64,000 nt of DNA. Source: Pseudomonas sp. HS6 (GTDB lineage Bacteria > Pseudomonadota > Gammaproteobacteria > Pseudomonadales > Pseudomonadaceae). Below, piece after piece: positions 17,195 to 25,770 of this stretch (its first letter is position 1; each line of letters begins with the position of its first letter). The notes beneath the pieces are model-generated. The model was not told where the DNA came from and made no database searches. It was given only the letters and a program-made list of their open reading frames with translations. The stretch lies in NCBI RefSeq assembly GCF_023375815.1, contig NZ_CP067412.1, forward strand, positions 1,426,001-1,490,000. The letters are read 5' to 3'. Made by a program: the position numbers and the translations under genes.

Positions 17195-19965
17195 GTGCAT
17201 TGCCAGACCAGACACTTCGGGCCACGGTGCGCCTGCAATTTCATAAAGGTTTCACCCTCGATCAGGCGGTGCCGCTGGTGGCGTATTTTGCCCGGCTCGG
17301 CATCAGCCATGTTTATGCCTCGCCGTTGCTCGCCGCCCGCGCCGGGTCCATGCACGGCTACGATGTGGTCGACCCGACGCGGGTCAACCCTGAACTCGGC
17401 GGCGAACCGGCGCTGCGCCGGCTGGTCGCGGCTCTGCGTGAGCACGGTATGGGACTGATCCTCGATATCGTTTCCAACCATATGGCGGTCGGCGGCGGTG
17501 ACAACCCGTGGTGGCTGGACTTGCTGGAATGGGGCCGGCTCAGTCCCTATGGCGAGTTCTTCGACATTCAATGGCACTCGCCCGACCCTTTGATGGAAGG
17601 CCAATTGTTGCTGCCCTTCCTCGGCAGCGATTACGGCATTGCGCTACAGGACGCGACCCTGCCGCTGGTGTTCAACGCCGAAAGCGGCACCTTCCACGTC
17701 GAGCATTACGAACATCACTTCCCGATCTGCCCTGGCGATTACGGCGAACTGCTGAAAACAGACGAACCGGCGAACGAGGCGCTCAAGTCACTGGCCGATC
17801 GCTTCAGCAGCCTCAGCTACCAGACCGACGCCCGCTCGCTGGCGATCCCGCTCAAGGAAGAACTGCGGCAACTGGCCAGCGACCCGCACATCCTGCAAAC
17901 CATCCAGCGCAACTTGACGCACTACGACTCAAAGGCCGATGAAGGTTTCCAGCGGCTGCATCAACTGCTTGAGCGGCAAAGCTATCGCTTGGCCAGTTGG
18001 CGTACCGCCGCCGATGACATCAACTGGCGACGCTTCTTCGACATCAATGAACTCGGTGGCTTGCGCGTCGAACGTCCCGCCGTGTTCGAAGCGACCCACG
18101 GCAAGATTTTCCAATTGATCGGTGAAGGCCTGATCGACGGTCTGCGCATCGACCACATCGACGGTCTCGCTGATCCACGGGGTTATTGCCGCAAGCTACG
18201 TCGACGTCTCGACTTTTTAGCGCCGGGGCGGCACTTGCCAATCTACGTCGAGAAAATTCTCGGCGACGGCGAAACCCTGCGCACCGACTGGGCAGTCGAT
18301 GGCAGCACCGGTTACGAGTTCATGAATCAACTGTCGCTGCTGCAACACGACCCGGCCGGTGAACACGTGCTCGGGGACTTGTGGCAACGCCGTACCGAGC
18401 GCCCTGCCGCGTTTATCGAAGAGGCGCGACTGGCGCGTCAGCAGATTCTCAACGGTTCCCTGGCCAGCGATTGCGAAAGCGTTGCCCAGGCGCTGTTGCA
18501 AGTGGCCCGGGACGATTTGATGACCCGCGACCTCACACTCGGCTCCATCCGCCGGGTGTTGCAGGCGTTGATCGTGCACTTCCCTGTTTATCGCACCTAC
18601 ATCAGCGCAATGGGCCGTTCAGAGCAGGACGAGGTGTTTTTCCAGCACGCCATGGAGGGTGCACGCCAGACGTTGAGCGAAGGCGAATGGCCGGTGCTCG
18701 ATTCCGTGGCAGCCTGGCTCGGTGGCGAGCCGTGGCGTCGCAAACCTCGTGGGCGCTCGCGCAAGATCCTGCGCCATGCCTGCGTACGCTTTCAGCAACT
18801 CACCTCGCCCGCTGCCGCCAAAGCCGTGGAAGACACCGCGCTGTACCGCTCGGCGGTGCTGCTGTCGCGCAATGACGTGGGCTACAACACCGAACAGTTC
18901 AGCGCCCCGGTCAGCGATTTTCACGCGGCAAACCTGCAACGTCTGACGACATTCCCCGACAACTTGCTGGCCACTGCCACCCACGACCACAAGCGCGGCG
19001 AAGACACCCGCGCCCGCTTGGCCGTGCTCAGCGAACGCAGCCACTGGTACGCCGAACAGATCGAATTGTGGCGTGCCCTCGCCCGGCCGCTGCGCAATGA
19101 CGATCAGATGCCGTCGCCCGCCGACGAGTTGATCCTTTATCAGGCGTTGCTCGGCAGTTGGCCGCTGGAACTGCACAACGACGATCAGGATGGATTCGCC
19201 GACTACGCCAAGCGCATCTGGCAGTGGCAGCAAAAAGCCCTGCGCGAAGCCAAGCTGCAAAGCAGCTGGAGTGCGCCGAATGAGGCCTACGAAAACGCCA
19301 CACAATCATTCACCGAGCAATTGTTGTTGGCTCCCGAAGGTGAACTGTTGCGCGGGGCGCTCGCCAAGAGCGTCAACAGCATCGCCGCTGCCGGCGCCCT
19401 CAACAGTCTGGCGCAAACCTTGCTGCACATGACGGTGCCGGGGGTGCCGGATCTGTATCAGGGCAATGAGTTCTGGGATTTCAGTCTGGTGGATCCGGAC
19501 AACCGTCGACCGGTGGACTACGACTTGCGTGAGCAATCCGTGAAACCCGCGCCGGCATCGGAGCTGCTGTCGAACTGGCGCGACGGGCGAATCAAACAAG
19601 CGTTGATCGCCCAGGTGCTGAACCTGCGCGCCGAACACACCGAGTTGTTTCGCCGAGGCTCGTACCAGGCCCTCGAGGTGCTGGGCAGCCAGGCGCACAA
19701 CGTGCTCGCGTTTGCCCGTGAGCACGGGGGGCAACGGGCAATCGTCATCGTGCCGATCCGTTGCGCAACACTGCTGGAAAACGGTGCCGTCCCTCAGGTC
19801 GATGCGCTGCGCTGGGGCGATACGCGGGTCGAATTACCGTTCGCCGCCTCGGACGAACATCTGAAGGGACTTTTTTCGAGCACCGCAGTCACAAAAAACA
19901 GGGAGCTGGAGGTCAGCGCCGCGCTGGGGGATTTCCCGGTCAATCTGTTTATCCAACACTTCTAG
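17191..19965 (+). CDS. treY: Malto-oligosyltrehalose synthase
   Basis: A 924-residue GH13 enzyme that isomerises the reducing-end alpha-1,4 bond of a glucan chain to alpha,alpha-1,1, giving the TreZ substrate. Motifs are DIVSNHMA near residue 95, GLRIDHIDGL near 315 with the nucleophile Asp, VEKIL near 355 with the general acid, and TATHDHKRGED near 595, a signature of TreY. The length fits bacterial TreY with long insertions. Its start overlaps the malQ stop. With TreZ it forms the glucan-to-trehalose route, associated with osmotic and desiccation tolerance in pseudomonads. Confidence 0.95.
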   Translation: MSALPDQTLRATVRLQFHKGFTLDQAVPLVAYFARLGISHVYASPLLAARAGSMHGYDVVDPTRVNPELGGEPALRRLVAALREHGMGLILDIVSNHMAVGGGDNPWWLDLLEWGRLSPYGEFFDIQWHSPDPLMEGQLLLPFLGSDYGIALQDATLPLVFNAESGTFHVEHYEHHFPICPGDYGELLKTDEPANEALKSLADRFSSLSYQTDARSLAIPLKEELRQLASDPHILQTIQRNLTHYDSKADEGFQRLHQLLERQSYRLASWRTAADDINWRRFFDINELGGLRVERPAVFEATHGKIFQLIGEGLIDGLRIDHIDGLADPRGYCRKLRRRLDFLAPGRHLPIYVEKILGDGETLRTDWAVDGSTGYEFMNQLSLLQHDPAGEHVLGDLWQRRTERPAAFIEEARLARQQILNGSLASDCESVAQALLQVARDDLMTRDLTLGSIRRVLQALIVHFPVYRTYISAMGRSEQDEVFFQHAMEGARQTLSEGEWPVLDSVAAWLGGEPWRRKPRGRSRKILRHACVRFQQLTSPAAAKAVEDTALYRSAVLLSRNDVGYNTEQFSAPVSDFHAANLQRLTTFPDNLLATATHDHKRGEDTRARLAVLSERSHWYAEQIELWRALARPLRNDDQMPSPADELILYQALLGSWPLELHNDDQDGFADYAKRIWQWQQKALREAKLQSSWSAPNEAYENATQSFTEQLLLAPEGELLRGALAKSVNSIAAAGALNSLAQTLLHMTVPGVPDLYQGNEFWDFSLVDPDNRRPVDYDLREQSVKPAPASELLSNWRDGRIKQALIAQVLNLRAEHTELFRRGSYQALEVLGSQAHNVLAFAREHGGQRAIVIVPIRCATLLENGAVPQVDALRWGDTRVELPFAASDEHLKGLFSSTAVTKNRELEVSAALGDFPVNLFIQHF

Positions 19966-19994
19966 AAGCATGAGTTCAGTTCAGGAGCATTGCG

Positions 19995-20312
19995 ATGAGT
20001 ACCGACGATAAACGCATTCGCGAATTCGCCTATCAGATCTGGGAATCGGAAGGTAAACCCGAAGGTGAAGAGGCACGCCACTGGGAGATGGCGCGCAAAC
20101 TGGCCGAGGCCGAAGCTTTGGCACCGAATAAATCACCGAAGTCTGGCGCTGGCAAAGCACCGGCCACCAAGGCCTCTGACCCCAAGGCTGCTGCCAAGCC
20201 CAAAGCCACGACGGCCAAAGCCAAACCGGCGAGCGCTGCGAAAGTGATTCCACCTGGCGAAAAACCTGCCGAGAAAAAGCCCCGCGCACCCCGCAAGCCC
20301 CCGGCGGCCTGA
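19995..20312 (+). CDS. DUF2934 protein with Lys/Ala/Pro-rich tail
   Basis: A 105-residue protein. Residues about 5-40 are a DUF2934 motif (RIREFAYQIWESEG, then RHWEMARKL). The remaining 60 or so residues are a low-complexity tail of Lys, Ala and Pro, similar in composition to histone-H1-like or nucleic-acid-binding tails. It lies between treY and glgX on the same strand, with a 29-base gap after treY. Small DUF2934 proteins are often found beside glgX/treY genes in proteobacteria; their function is not known to me. Confidence 0.8.
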   Translation: MSTDDKRIREFAYQIWESEGKPEGEEARHWEMARKLAEAEALAPNKSPKSGAGKAPATKASDPKAAAKPKATTAKAKPASAAKVIPPGEKPAEKKPRAPRKPPAA

Positions 20313-20415
20313 CGCTTCTCGAACCGTTGAACTGAATGACCGCGTGGCGGGTTCGCTCGCCACCGAGGGTTCACTCGTCCTTTAAAAATGCCCACCCCGA
20401 TTTGCAGGAGCAATC

Positions 20416-22575
20416 ATGACCCGTCCAAAGAAAGCCGAGCCCGCCGCACACGCCGAGCCTTCGCGAATTCGTGAAGGCCTGCCCTTCCCGCTCGGCGCGA
20501 CCTGGGATGGTCTGGGGGTGAACTTTGCGCTGTTTTCCGCCAACGCCACCCGCGTCGAACTGTGCATTTTCGACGATGCCGGCGAAGTCGAGCTCGAACG
20601 CATCGAACTGCCGGAATATACCGACGAGATTTTCCACGGCTACCTGCCCGATGCGCACCCCGGTCTGATCTATGGCTACCGGGTCTACGGCCCTTACGAT
20701 CCGGCCAACGGCCACCGCTTCAACCACAATAAATTGCTGATCGACCCCTACGCCAAGCAACTGGTTGGCCAGTTGAAATGGTCCGAAGCACTGTTCGGCT
20801 ACACCATCGGCCACCCGGATGCCGACCTCAGCTTCGACGAGCGCGACAGTGCGCCCTTCGTCCCCAAATGCAAGGTCATCGACCCGGCGCACACCTGGGG
20901 CAACGACCACCGCGTCAGCGTGCCGTGGGACAAGACCATCATTTATGAAACCCACGTGCGCGGCATCAGCATGCGCCACCCCGGCGTGCCGGATAACGTG
21001 CGCGGTACGTTTGCCGGGCTGATGGTCGATGATGTGCTGGAACACATCCGCAAACTCGGCGTATCCACCGTCGAACTGCTGCCGATCCACGCCTTCGTCA
21101 ACGATCAACACCTGCTGCACAAAGGCATGACCAATTACTGGGGCTACAACAGCATCGCCTTCTTCGCCCCGGACCCGCGTTATCTGGCCAGCGGCAAGAT
21201 CGCCGAGTTCAAGGAAATGGTCGCGCACCTGCACGAAGCCAATCTCGAGGTGATTCTAGACGTGGTCTACAACCACACCGCCGAGGGCAACGAGCAAGGC
21301 CCGACCCTTTCGATGCGCGGGATCGACAACGCTTCGTACTATCGGCTGATGCCGGACGACAAGCGCTTCTACATCAACGATTCCGGCACCGGTAACACCC
21401 TCGACCTGAGCCACCCGTGCGTCTTGCAAATGGTCACCGACTCGCTGCGTTACTGGGCCAGTGAAATGCACGTCGACGGCTTCCGTTTCGACCTGGCGAC
21501 CATTCTTGGCCGCTACCACGACGGTTTCGACGAACGCCACAGCTTTCTCGTGGCCTGCCGCCAGGACCCGGTACTGCGTCAGGTGAAAATGATTGCCGAG
21601 CCGTGGGACTGTGGCCCCGGTGGCTATCAGGTCGGCAACTTCCCGCCGGGGTGGGTCGAATGGAACGACAAGTTCCGCGACACCGTGCGCGCCTTCTGGA
21701 AAGGTGACGACGGCCAAGTCGCCGACTTCGCCAGCCGCATGACCGCCTCCGGGGAAATGTTCAATCAGCGTGGTCGACGGCCTTATTCATCGGTGAACTT
21801 CATCACCGCCCACGACGGTTTCACCCTCAACGATCTGGTGTCCTACAACGACAAACACAACGAGGCCAACGACGAAAACAATCAGGACGGCAGCAACAAC
21901 AACCTGTCCTGGAACCACGGCGTCGAAGGCCCCACCGACGACCCCGAAATCAACGCGCTGCGCCATCGGCAGATGCGCAACTTCTTCGCTACATTGCTGC
22001 TGGCCCAAGGCACGCCGATGCTGGTGGCCGGCGACGAATTCGCCCGCACTCAGGACGGCAACAACAACGCCTATTGCCAGGACAGCGAAATCGGTTGGGT
22101 CAACTGGGACCTGAGCGAGGACGGCAAGGCGCTGCTGAAATTCGTCAAACGCCTGATCAAGCTGCGCCTGACTTACCCGATCCTGCGTCGCGGACGTTTT
22201 CTGGTCGGCGAATACAACGAAGACATCGGGGTCAAGGACGTGACCTGGCTGGCGCCGGACGCCACGGAGATGACCACCGAGCACTGGCACGATGCTCATA
22301 ACCGCTGCCTGGGCATGTTGCTCGATGGCCGCGCCCAGGAAACCGGCATCCGCCGCAAGGGCGCCGACGCGACGTTGCTGCTGGTGGTCAACGCCCATCA
22401 CGACATCGTCAACTTCACGCTGCCGGAAGTGCCTGAAGGCAGTTTCTGGACGTGCATGGTCGACACCAATCAGCCATCGATCCGGGGTCAGGAGCGCTTT
22501 GATTTCGGGCACGAATATTCGGTCACCGGGCGCTCGTTGCTGTTGTTCGAGTTGCAGCGCGAAGAGGAAGACTGA
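20416..22575 (+). CDS. glgX: Glycogen debranching enzyme (isoamylase type)
   Basis: A 719-residue GH13 enzyme that hydrolyses alpha-1,6 branches of glycogen-like glucans in the cytosol. It has an N-terminal CBM48-type sandwich (about 15-150), then a barrel with DVVYNHTAEG near residue 278, GFRFDLAT near 357 (nucleophile), AEPWDCGPGGY near 395 (general acid) and TAHDGFTLNDL near 465. A GGAG site lies 7 bases before the ATG. The next gene, an acyl-CoA dehydrogenase-like protein, starts one base after the stop, tying the glucan genes to the downstream accessory set. Its product chains feed MalQ and TreY. Confidence 0.95.
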   Translation: MTRPKKAEPAAHAEPSRIREGLPFPLGATWDGLGVNFALFSANATRVELCIFDDAGEVELERIELPEYTDEIFHGYLPDAHPGLIYGYRVYGPYDPANGHRFNHNKLLIDPYAKQLVGQLKWSEALFGYTIGHPDADLSFDERDSAPFVPKCKVIDPAHTWGNDHRVSVPWDKTIIYETHVRGISMRHPGVPDNVRGTFAGLMVDDVLEHIRKLGVSTVELLPIHAFVNDQHLLHKGMTNYWGYNSIAFFAPDPRYLASGKIAEFKEMVAHLHEANLEVILDVVYNHTAEGNEQGPTLSMRGIDNASYYRLMPDDKRFYINDSGTGNTLDLSHPCVLQMVTDSLRYWASEMHVDGFRFDLATILGRYHDGFDERHSFLVACRQDPVLRQVKMIAEPWDCGPGGYQVGNFPPGWVEWNDKFRDTVRAFWKGDDGQVADFASRMTASGEMFNQRGRRPYSSVNFITAHDGFTLNDLVSYNDKHNEANDENNQDGSNNNLSWNHGVEGPTDDPEINALRHRQMRNFFATLLLAQGTPMLVAGDEFARTQDGNNNAYCQDSEIGWVNWDLSEDGKALLKFVKRLIKLRLTYPILRRGRFLVGEYNEDIGVKDVTWLAPDATEMTTEHWHDAHNRCLGMLLDGRAQETGIRRKGADATLLLVVNAHHDIVNFTLPEVPEGSFWTCMVDTNQPSIRGQERFDFGHEYSVTGRSLLLFELQREEED

Positions 22576-22576
22576 C

Positions 22577-23575
22577 ATGGATCTGCCCGGCTATTTCTCG
22601 CGGCGCACACCGGACTACGGCGACACCGAATCCCTCGGCCGGTATCTGCGGGAAATGGTCGAAGCCGGTCTCGACCGTCTGCCATTGCCGGGCAGCGGTC
22701 GCACGCTGGAGCGCTGGCAAAGGCTGTCCGAGGTCGGCGGTCATGATCTGGGGTTGTGCAAACTCTATGAAGGCCATATCGATGCCTTAGCGATCATCGA
22801 GCAGCTCGGTGGCTCGCCGACGCCCGCCAGCACGTGGGGCATGTGGGCCGCCGAACCCCCGCAGGCGCGGGTCAGGGTCAGCCGCTCGGGGCAGCTCGTG
22901 CGGTTGAACGGGCGCAAGGCCTGGTGCTCCGGGGCGGCGGTGCTCAGTCACGCCCTGCTTACGGCGTGGGATGAGGATGATCGTCAGCAACTGGTGGCCG
23001 TGGCCCTCGATCAACCGGGCGTACGCGTGACCGATCAAGGCTGGCACGCGGTCGGCATGGCGGCCACCGGCAGCGTCGAGGTGCTGTTCGAGGAGGTAGA
23101 GGCCCAAGCGATCGGCGACCCCGGCGACTACCTGCAACGTCCGGGTTTCTGGCACGGCGGAATCGGCATCGCCGCATGCTGGTACGGCGCCGCGAGGGAG
23201 ATCGGCGAACGCTTGCGCCAGCAATGTGCGCGGCGTGAGGACCCTCACGCGCTGGCCAGCCTCGGTGCCGTCGACAGCGCCTTGCACGCGGCCGCTCAAG
23301 TGCTGCGCGTCAGCGCTCTGGACATCGACAGCAATCCCCACGCCAACGCCGAGCTGCTGGCCCGCCGCGTACGCGCCGTGGTCGAGGATGCCGCCGAACA
23401 GGTGATCCGCGAAAGCGGTCGAGCACTTGGGGCCGGGCCATTCTGCAAGGATCCGCACTTCGCCCGCCTGGCGGCCGACTTACCGGTTTACCTGCGTCAG
23501 AGCCATGCCGAACGTGATCTGGCGGCACTTGGCCAATTGATTGCGCAACAACCACGCGAGGGTTGGGCCCTATGA
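22577..23575 (+). CDS. Acyl-CoA dehydrogenase-like flavoprotein
   Basis: A 332-residue protein, shorter than the usual 380-400 for acyl-CoA dehydrogenases. The N-terminal part is helical, a middle beta-domain (about 95-200) contains WGMWAAEPP and a GRKAWCSGA segment as in the FAD-contact region of the family, and a helical C-terminal domain follows. I could not place the catalytic glutamate with certainty. The ATG at 22577 lies one base after the glgX stop; the frame is open much further upstream but only as an overlap with glgX. Its own stop overlaps the PIG-L start (ATGA). Known homologues oxidise acyl-CoA alpha-beta bonds, but the neighbours suggest a sugar-derived or amine substrate rather than fatty-acid degradation; that is inference. 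Confidence 0.75.
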   Translation: MDLPGYFSRRTPDYGDTESLGRYLREMVEAGLDRLPLPGSGRTLERWQRLSEVGGHDLGLCKLYEGHIDALAIIEQLGGSPTPASTWGMWAAEPPQARVRVSRSGQLVRLNGRKAWCSGAAVLSHALLTAWDEDDRQQLVAVALDQPGVRVTDQGWHAVGMAATGSVEVLFEEVEAQAIGDPGDYLQRPGFWHGGIGIAACWYGAAREIGERLRQQCARREDPHALASLGAVDSALHAAAQVLRVSALDIDSNPHANAELLARRVRAVVEDAAEQVIRESGRALGAGPFCKDPHFARLAADLPVYLRQSHAERDLAALGQLIAQQPREGWAL

Positions 23576-24330
23576 AGCGCAATCCGATCGTCGGCGAGGG
23601 CACCTCACTGCATGAATGGCAGGGCTCACGTCATCTGGCGGCGGTGGACAGCATCGACATTCTTGATCTGGTACCGCCGGGATCGCGGGCGGTGGTGATC
23701 GCGCCGCATCCGGACGATGAAGTGCTCGGTTGTGGCGGGCTGCTGCAACGACTCGGGGCGGCGGGACGCACCTTGCAATTGATTTCGGTCACCGATGGCA
23801 GCGCCAGTCATCCGGGCTCGGATCGCTGGCCGGTGGAGCGCCTGAGCGTGGCGCGCCCGCAGGAATCCGCCGAAGCCTTGCGTCGTCTCGGCCTGCCCAT
23901 GCACCAGTTGCAGTGGCTGCGCGGCGGCTTCCCCGACACCCAGGTCGCGGCGCGCGAGTCGATGCTTTGCGAATACCTGACCCGTTACCTGCAAGCCGAT
24001 GACGTGATCTTCACCACCTGGCGCGAGGACGGCCACAGCGACCACGAAGCCGTCGGCCGCGCCAGCGTCGAAGCGGCGAAACACGTGGGTGCGATTTGCC
24101 ACGAGCTGCCGGTCTGGGCCTGGCACTGGGCAACCCCCGAAGACGCCATCGTACCCTGGGAACGGGCGCGCAAAATCCTGCTCAGCCCGGCGCAAGTCGC
24201 GCGCAAGCGTCACGCGGTGCACGCGTTCGCCAGCCAGCTGGAGGGCGATCCGGCAGCGGGCCTGCCACCGGTGCTCGCGCACTATGTCATCGATCGACTG
24301 TTGCAACCATTCGAGCTGGTATTTCTATGA
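23572..24330 (+). CDS. PIG-L family deacetylase (catalytic residues intact)
   Basis: A 252-residue LmbE/PIG-L-type zinc deacetylase. The PHPDDE motif is at residues 45-50 and GHSDH at 154-158. By comparison with MshB of Mycobacterium, His46, Asp49 and His158 match the zinc ligands, Asp48 the general base and His155 the second catalytic residue, so all five are present. The family removes acetyl groups from N-acetylglucosamine-type moieties (GlcNAc-PI, GlcNAc-inositol, GlcNAc-malate). No membrane segment is visible, so it is cytosolic. Its start overlaps the ACAD stop, and its stop overlaps a decoy ATG inside a 14-nt duplication before the methyltransferase. A second, degenerate paralogue lies 1.4 kb downstream. 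Confidence 0.88.
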   Translation: MKRNPIVGEGTSLHEWQGSRHLAAVDSIDILDLVPPGSRAVVIAPHPDDEVLGCGGLLQRLGAAGRTLQLISVTDGSASHPGSDRWPVERLSVARPQESAEALRRLGLPMHQLQWLRGGFPDTQVAARESMLCEYLTRYLQADDVIFTTWREDGHSDHEAVGRASVEAAKHVGAICHELPVWAWHWATPEDAIVPWERARKILLSPAQVARKRHAVHAFASQLEGDPAAGLPPVLAHYVIDRLLQPFELVFL

Positions 24331-24348
24331 GTGTATTCCTGTGAGTGT
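24321..24348 (+). repeat. 14-nt tandem duplication at a gene junction
   Basis: ATTTCTATGAGTGT (24321-24334) is followed directly by ATTCCTGTGAGTGT (24335-24348), 12 of 14 identical. The first copy holds an ATG that overlaps the PIG-L stop but opens only five codons (M-S-V-F-L) before a TGA. That TGA overlaps the GTG start of the methyltransferase. Confidence 0.85.
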
Positions 24349-24940
24349 CGAGGATCGCTACTTCGAAGGCCTGTTCGCGGGCAATAACGACCCCTGGGGA
24401 TTCCGCCAGCGCTGGTACGAGCAACGTAAACGCCTCATGACCCTGGCGGCCCTGCCCCGCCCGCACTACCGGGCAATCTTTGAACCAGGGTGCGCCAACG
24501 GTGAACTGGGTGCGGCGCTGGCCGAACGCTGCGATCGGCTGTTGTGCTGCGACACCAGTGCCGCCGCAGTCAATCTGGCGCGTACCCGGCTGAGCCTGTT
24601 CGACCACGCCGAGGTGCATCACGGTCGTCTGCCTGACGACTGGCCCGAGGAAAAATTCGACCTGATCATATTCAGCGAAATCGGCTACTACCTGGATCGG
24701 CAGGATCTGACAGAGGTCATCCGTCACATCAGCGATTCGCTGACGGCGGATGGGCAATTACTGGCCTGTCACTGGCGACCACCCATTGAAGGCTGCCCGC
24801 TCAATGCCCGGCAGGTTCACGACCTGATTCACGAACAGCTGCACCTACCGCGCCTGGTGCTGCATCAGGAGGCCGATTTCATACTTGAAATATGGAGCCG
24901 AGAACCTCGCTCAGTGGCCGCGCTGGAGGGATTGCGATGA
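24341..24940 (+). CDS. NodS-like SAM-dependent methyltransferase
   Basis: A 199-residue class I methyltransferase. Motif I is FEPGCANGELG near residues 45-56, a CCDTS acidic loop follows near 68-72, and a DLIIFSEIGYYL segment occupies the motif IV position. The N-terminal NDPWGFRQRWYE block is typical of NodS-type N-methyltransferases. The start is taken as GTG at 24341, because the ATG 14 bases upstream is out of frame after a tandem duplication. Its stop overlaps the GT2 start (ATGA). Its position after a sugar deacetylase suggests methylation of the freed amine, as NodS does after NodB in Nod-factor synthesis; this is an analogy, not evidence of Nod-factor production. Confidence 0.82.
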   Translation: MSVEDRYFEGLFAGNNDPWGFRQRWYEQRKRLMTLAALPRPHYRAIFEPGCANGELGAALAERCDRLLCCDTSAAAVNLARTRLSLFDHAEVHHGRLPDDWPEEKFDLIIFSEIGYYLDRQDLTEVIRHISDSLTADGQLLACHWRPPIEGCPLNARQVHDLIHEQLHLPRLVLHQEADFILEIWSREPRSVAALEGLR

Positions 24941-25596
24941 TCGGCATCCTGATTCCCGCGCACAACGAAGAAGACTGGCTCGATGACTGCCTGTGCGCCG
25001 CCCTGCGCGCGGGTGACCATCCTTTGCTGGCGGGTGAACCGGTGGAAATCCTGGTGGTGCTCGACAGTTGCACCGATCGTTCGGCGCACATCGTCAGCCA
25101 GTACCCGGTGCTCGCGCTAAGCATCGAAGCGCGCAATGTCGGGCAGGCGCGCGCCATTGGCGCACAACAACTGCTTGAACGCGGTGCGCGCTGGATTTCC
25201 TGCTCGGACGCCGACAGCCGTGTCGCCGAGGACTGGTTGGTGGCACAACTGGGGCTGGGCATGGATGCCGTGTGTGGCACGGTGACGGTCGAGCGTTGGC
25301 ATGAGTCGTTCGATGAAGCCGCGCAGATTCGCTATCACCGTGATTACCAGGCCTGCGAAGGTCACCGGCACATACACGGCGCCAATCTGGGTGTCAGCGC
25401 GCAAGCCTACATCCGCGCCGGCGGGTTCGAACCGTTGCCCTGTGATGAGGACGTGCAACTGGTCCGGCAACTGGAGCGTTGCGGGGCCAGCATCGCCTGG
25501 AGCCACCGCCCGCAGGTCGTCACCAGTGCCCGCCTGGACAGTCGGGCACGCGGTGGCTTTGGCGACTATCTGCGACAGCTGGCACAGACTGAATAA
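24937..25596 (+). CDS. GT2-family glycosyltransferase, soluble
   Basis: A 219-residue GT-A fold glycosyltransferase. The N-terminal ILIPAHNEEDWLDDC segment binds the nucleotide, the metal-binding DxD appears as CSDADS near residue 90, and a conserved HGANLGVSA acceptor-loop segment and a DEDVQL acidic motif follow near residues 148 and 169. No membrane helix is visible, so it is not a synthase-type processive enzyme. It is the last gene of the run; an A-tract follows. Co-translation with the methyltransferase and PIG-L genes suggests that it makes or extends the sugar that they modify. Donor and acceptor are unknown. Confidence 0.82.
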   Translation: MIGILIPAHNEEDWLDDCLCAALRAGDHPLLAGEPVEILVVLDSCTDRSAHIVSQYPVLALSIEARNVGQARAIGAQQLLERGARWISCSDADSRVAEDWLVAQLGLGMDAVCGTVTVERWHESFDEAAQIRYHRDYQACEGHRHIHGANLGVSAQAYIRAGGFEPLPCDEDVQLVRQLERCGASIAWSHRPQVVTSARLDSRARGGFGDYLRQLAQTE

Positions 25597-25770
25597 AAAA
25601 AAACGGATCAGATGGATCTGTAACGCGACGAACCGTGCGTCTTGAGCAATACTCTGCATCGCGGCAATCCAGGGTTCGGAGCGCTGCAGGGTTATCAACC
25701 AGCCTTCACGGGTCAAACACGCGCCGTCGTGCGTGACTGAAGGCCAGACACAACAAGGACGTCTTGCCCC

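Noticed and set aside
22577..25596. Nod-factor or mycothiol biosynthesis as such
   Set aside because: NodA/NodC-type synthase, MshC/MshD or BshC genes are absent, the GT2 is soluble, and the family similarities are only at domain level; kept as analogy only.
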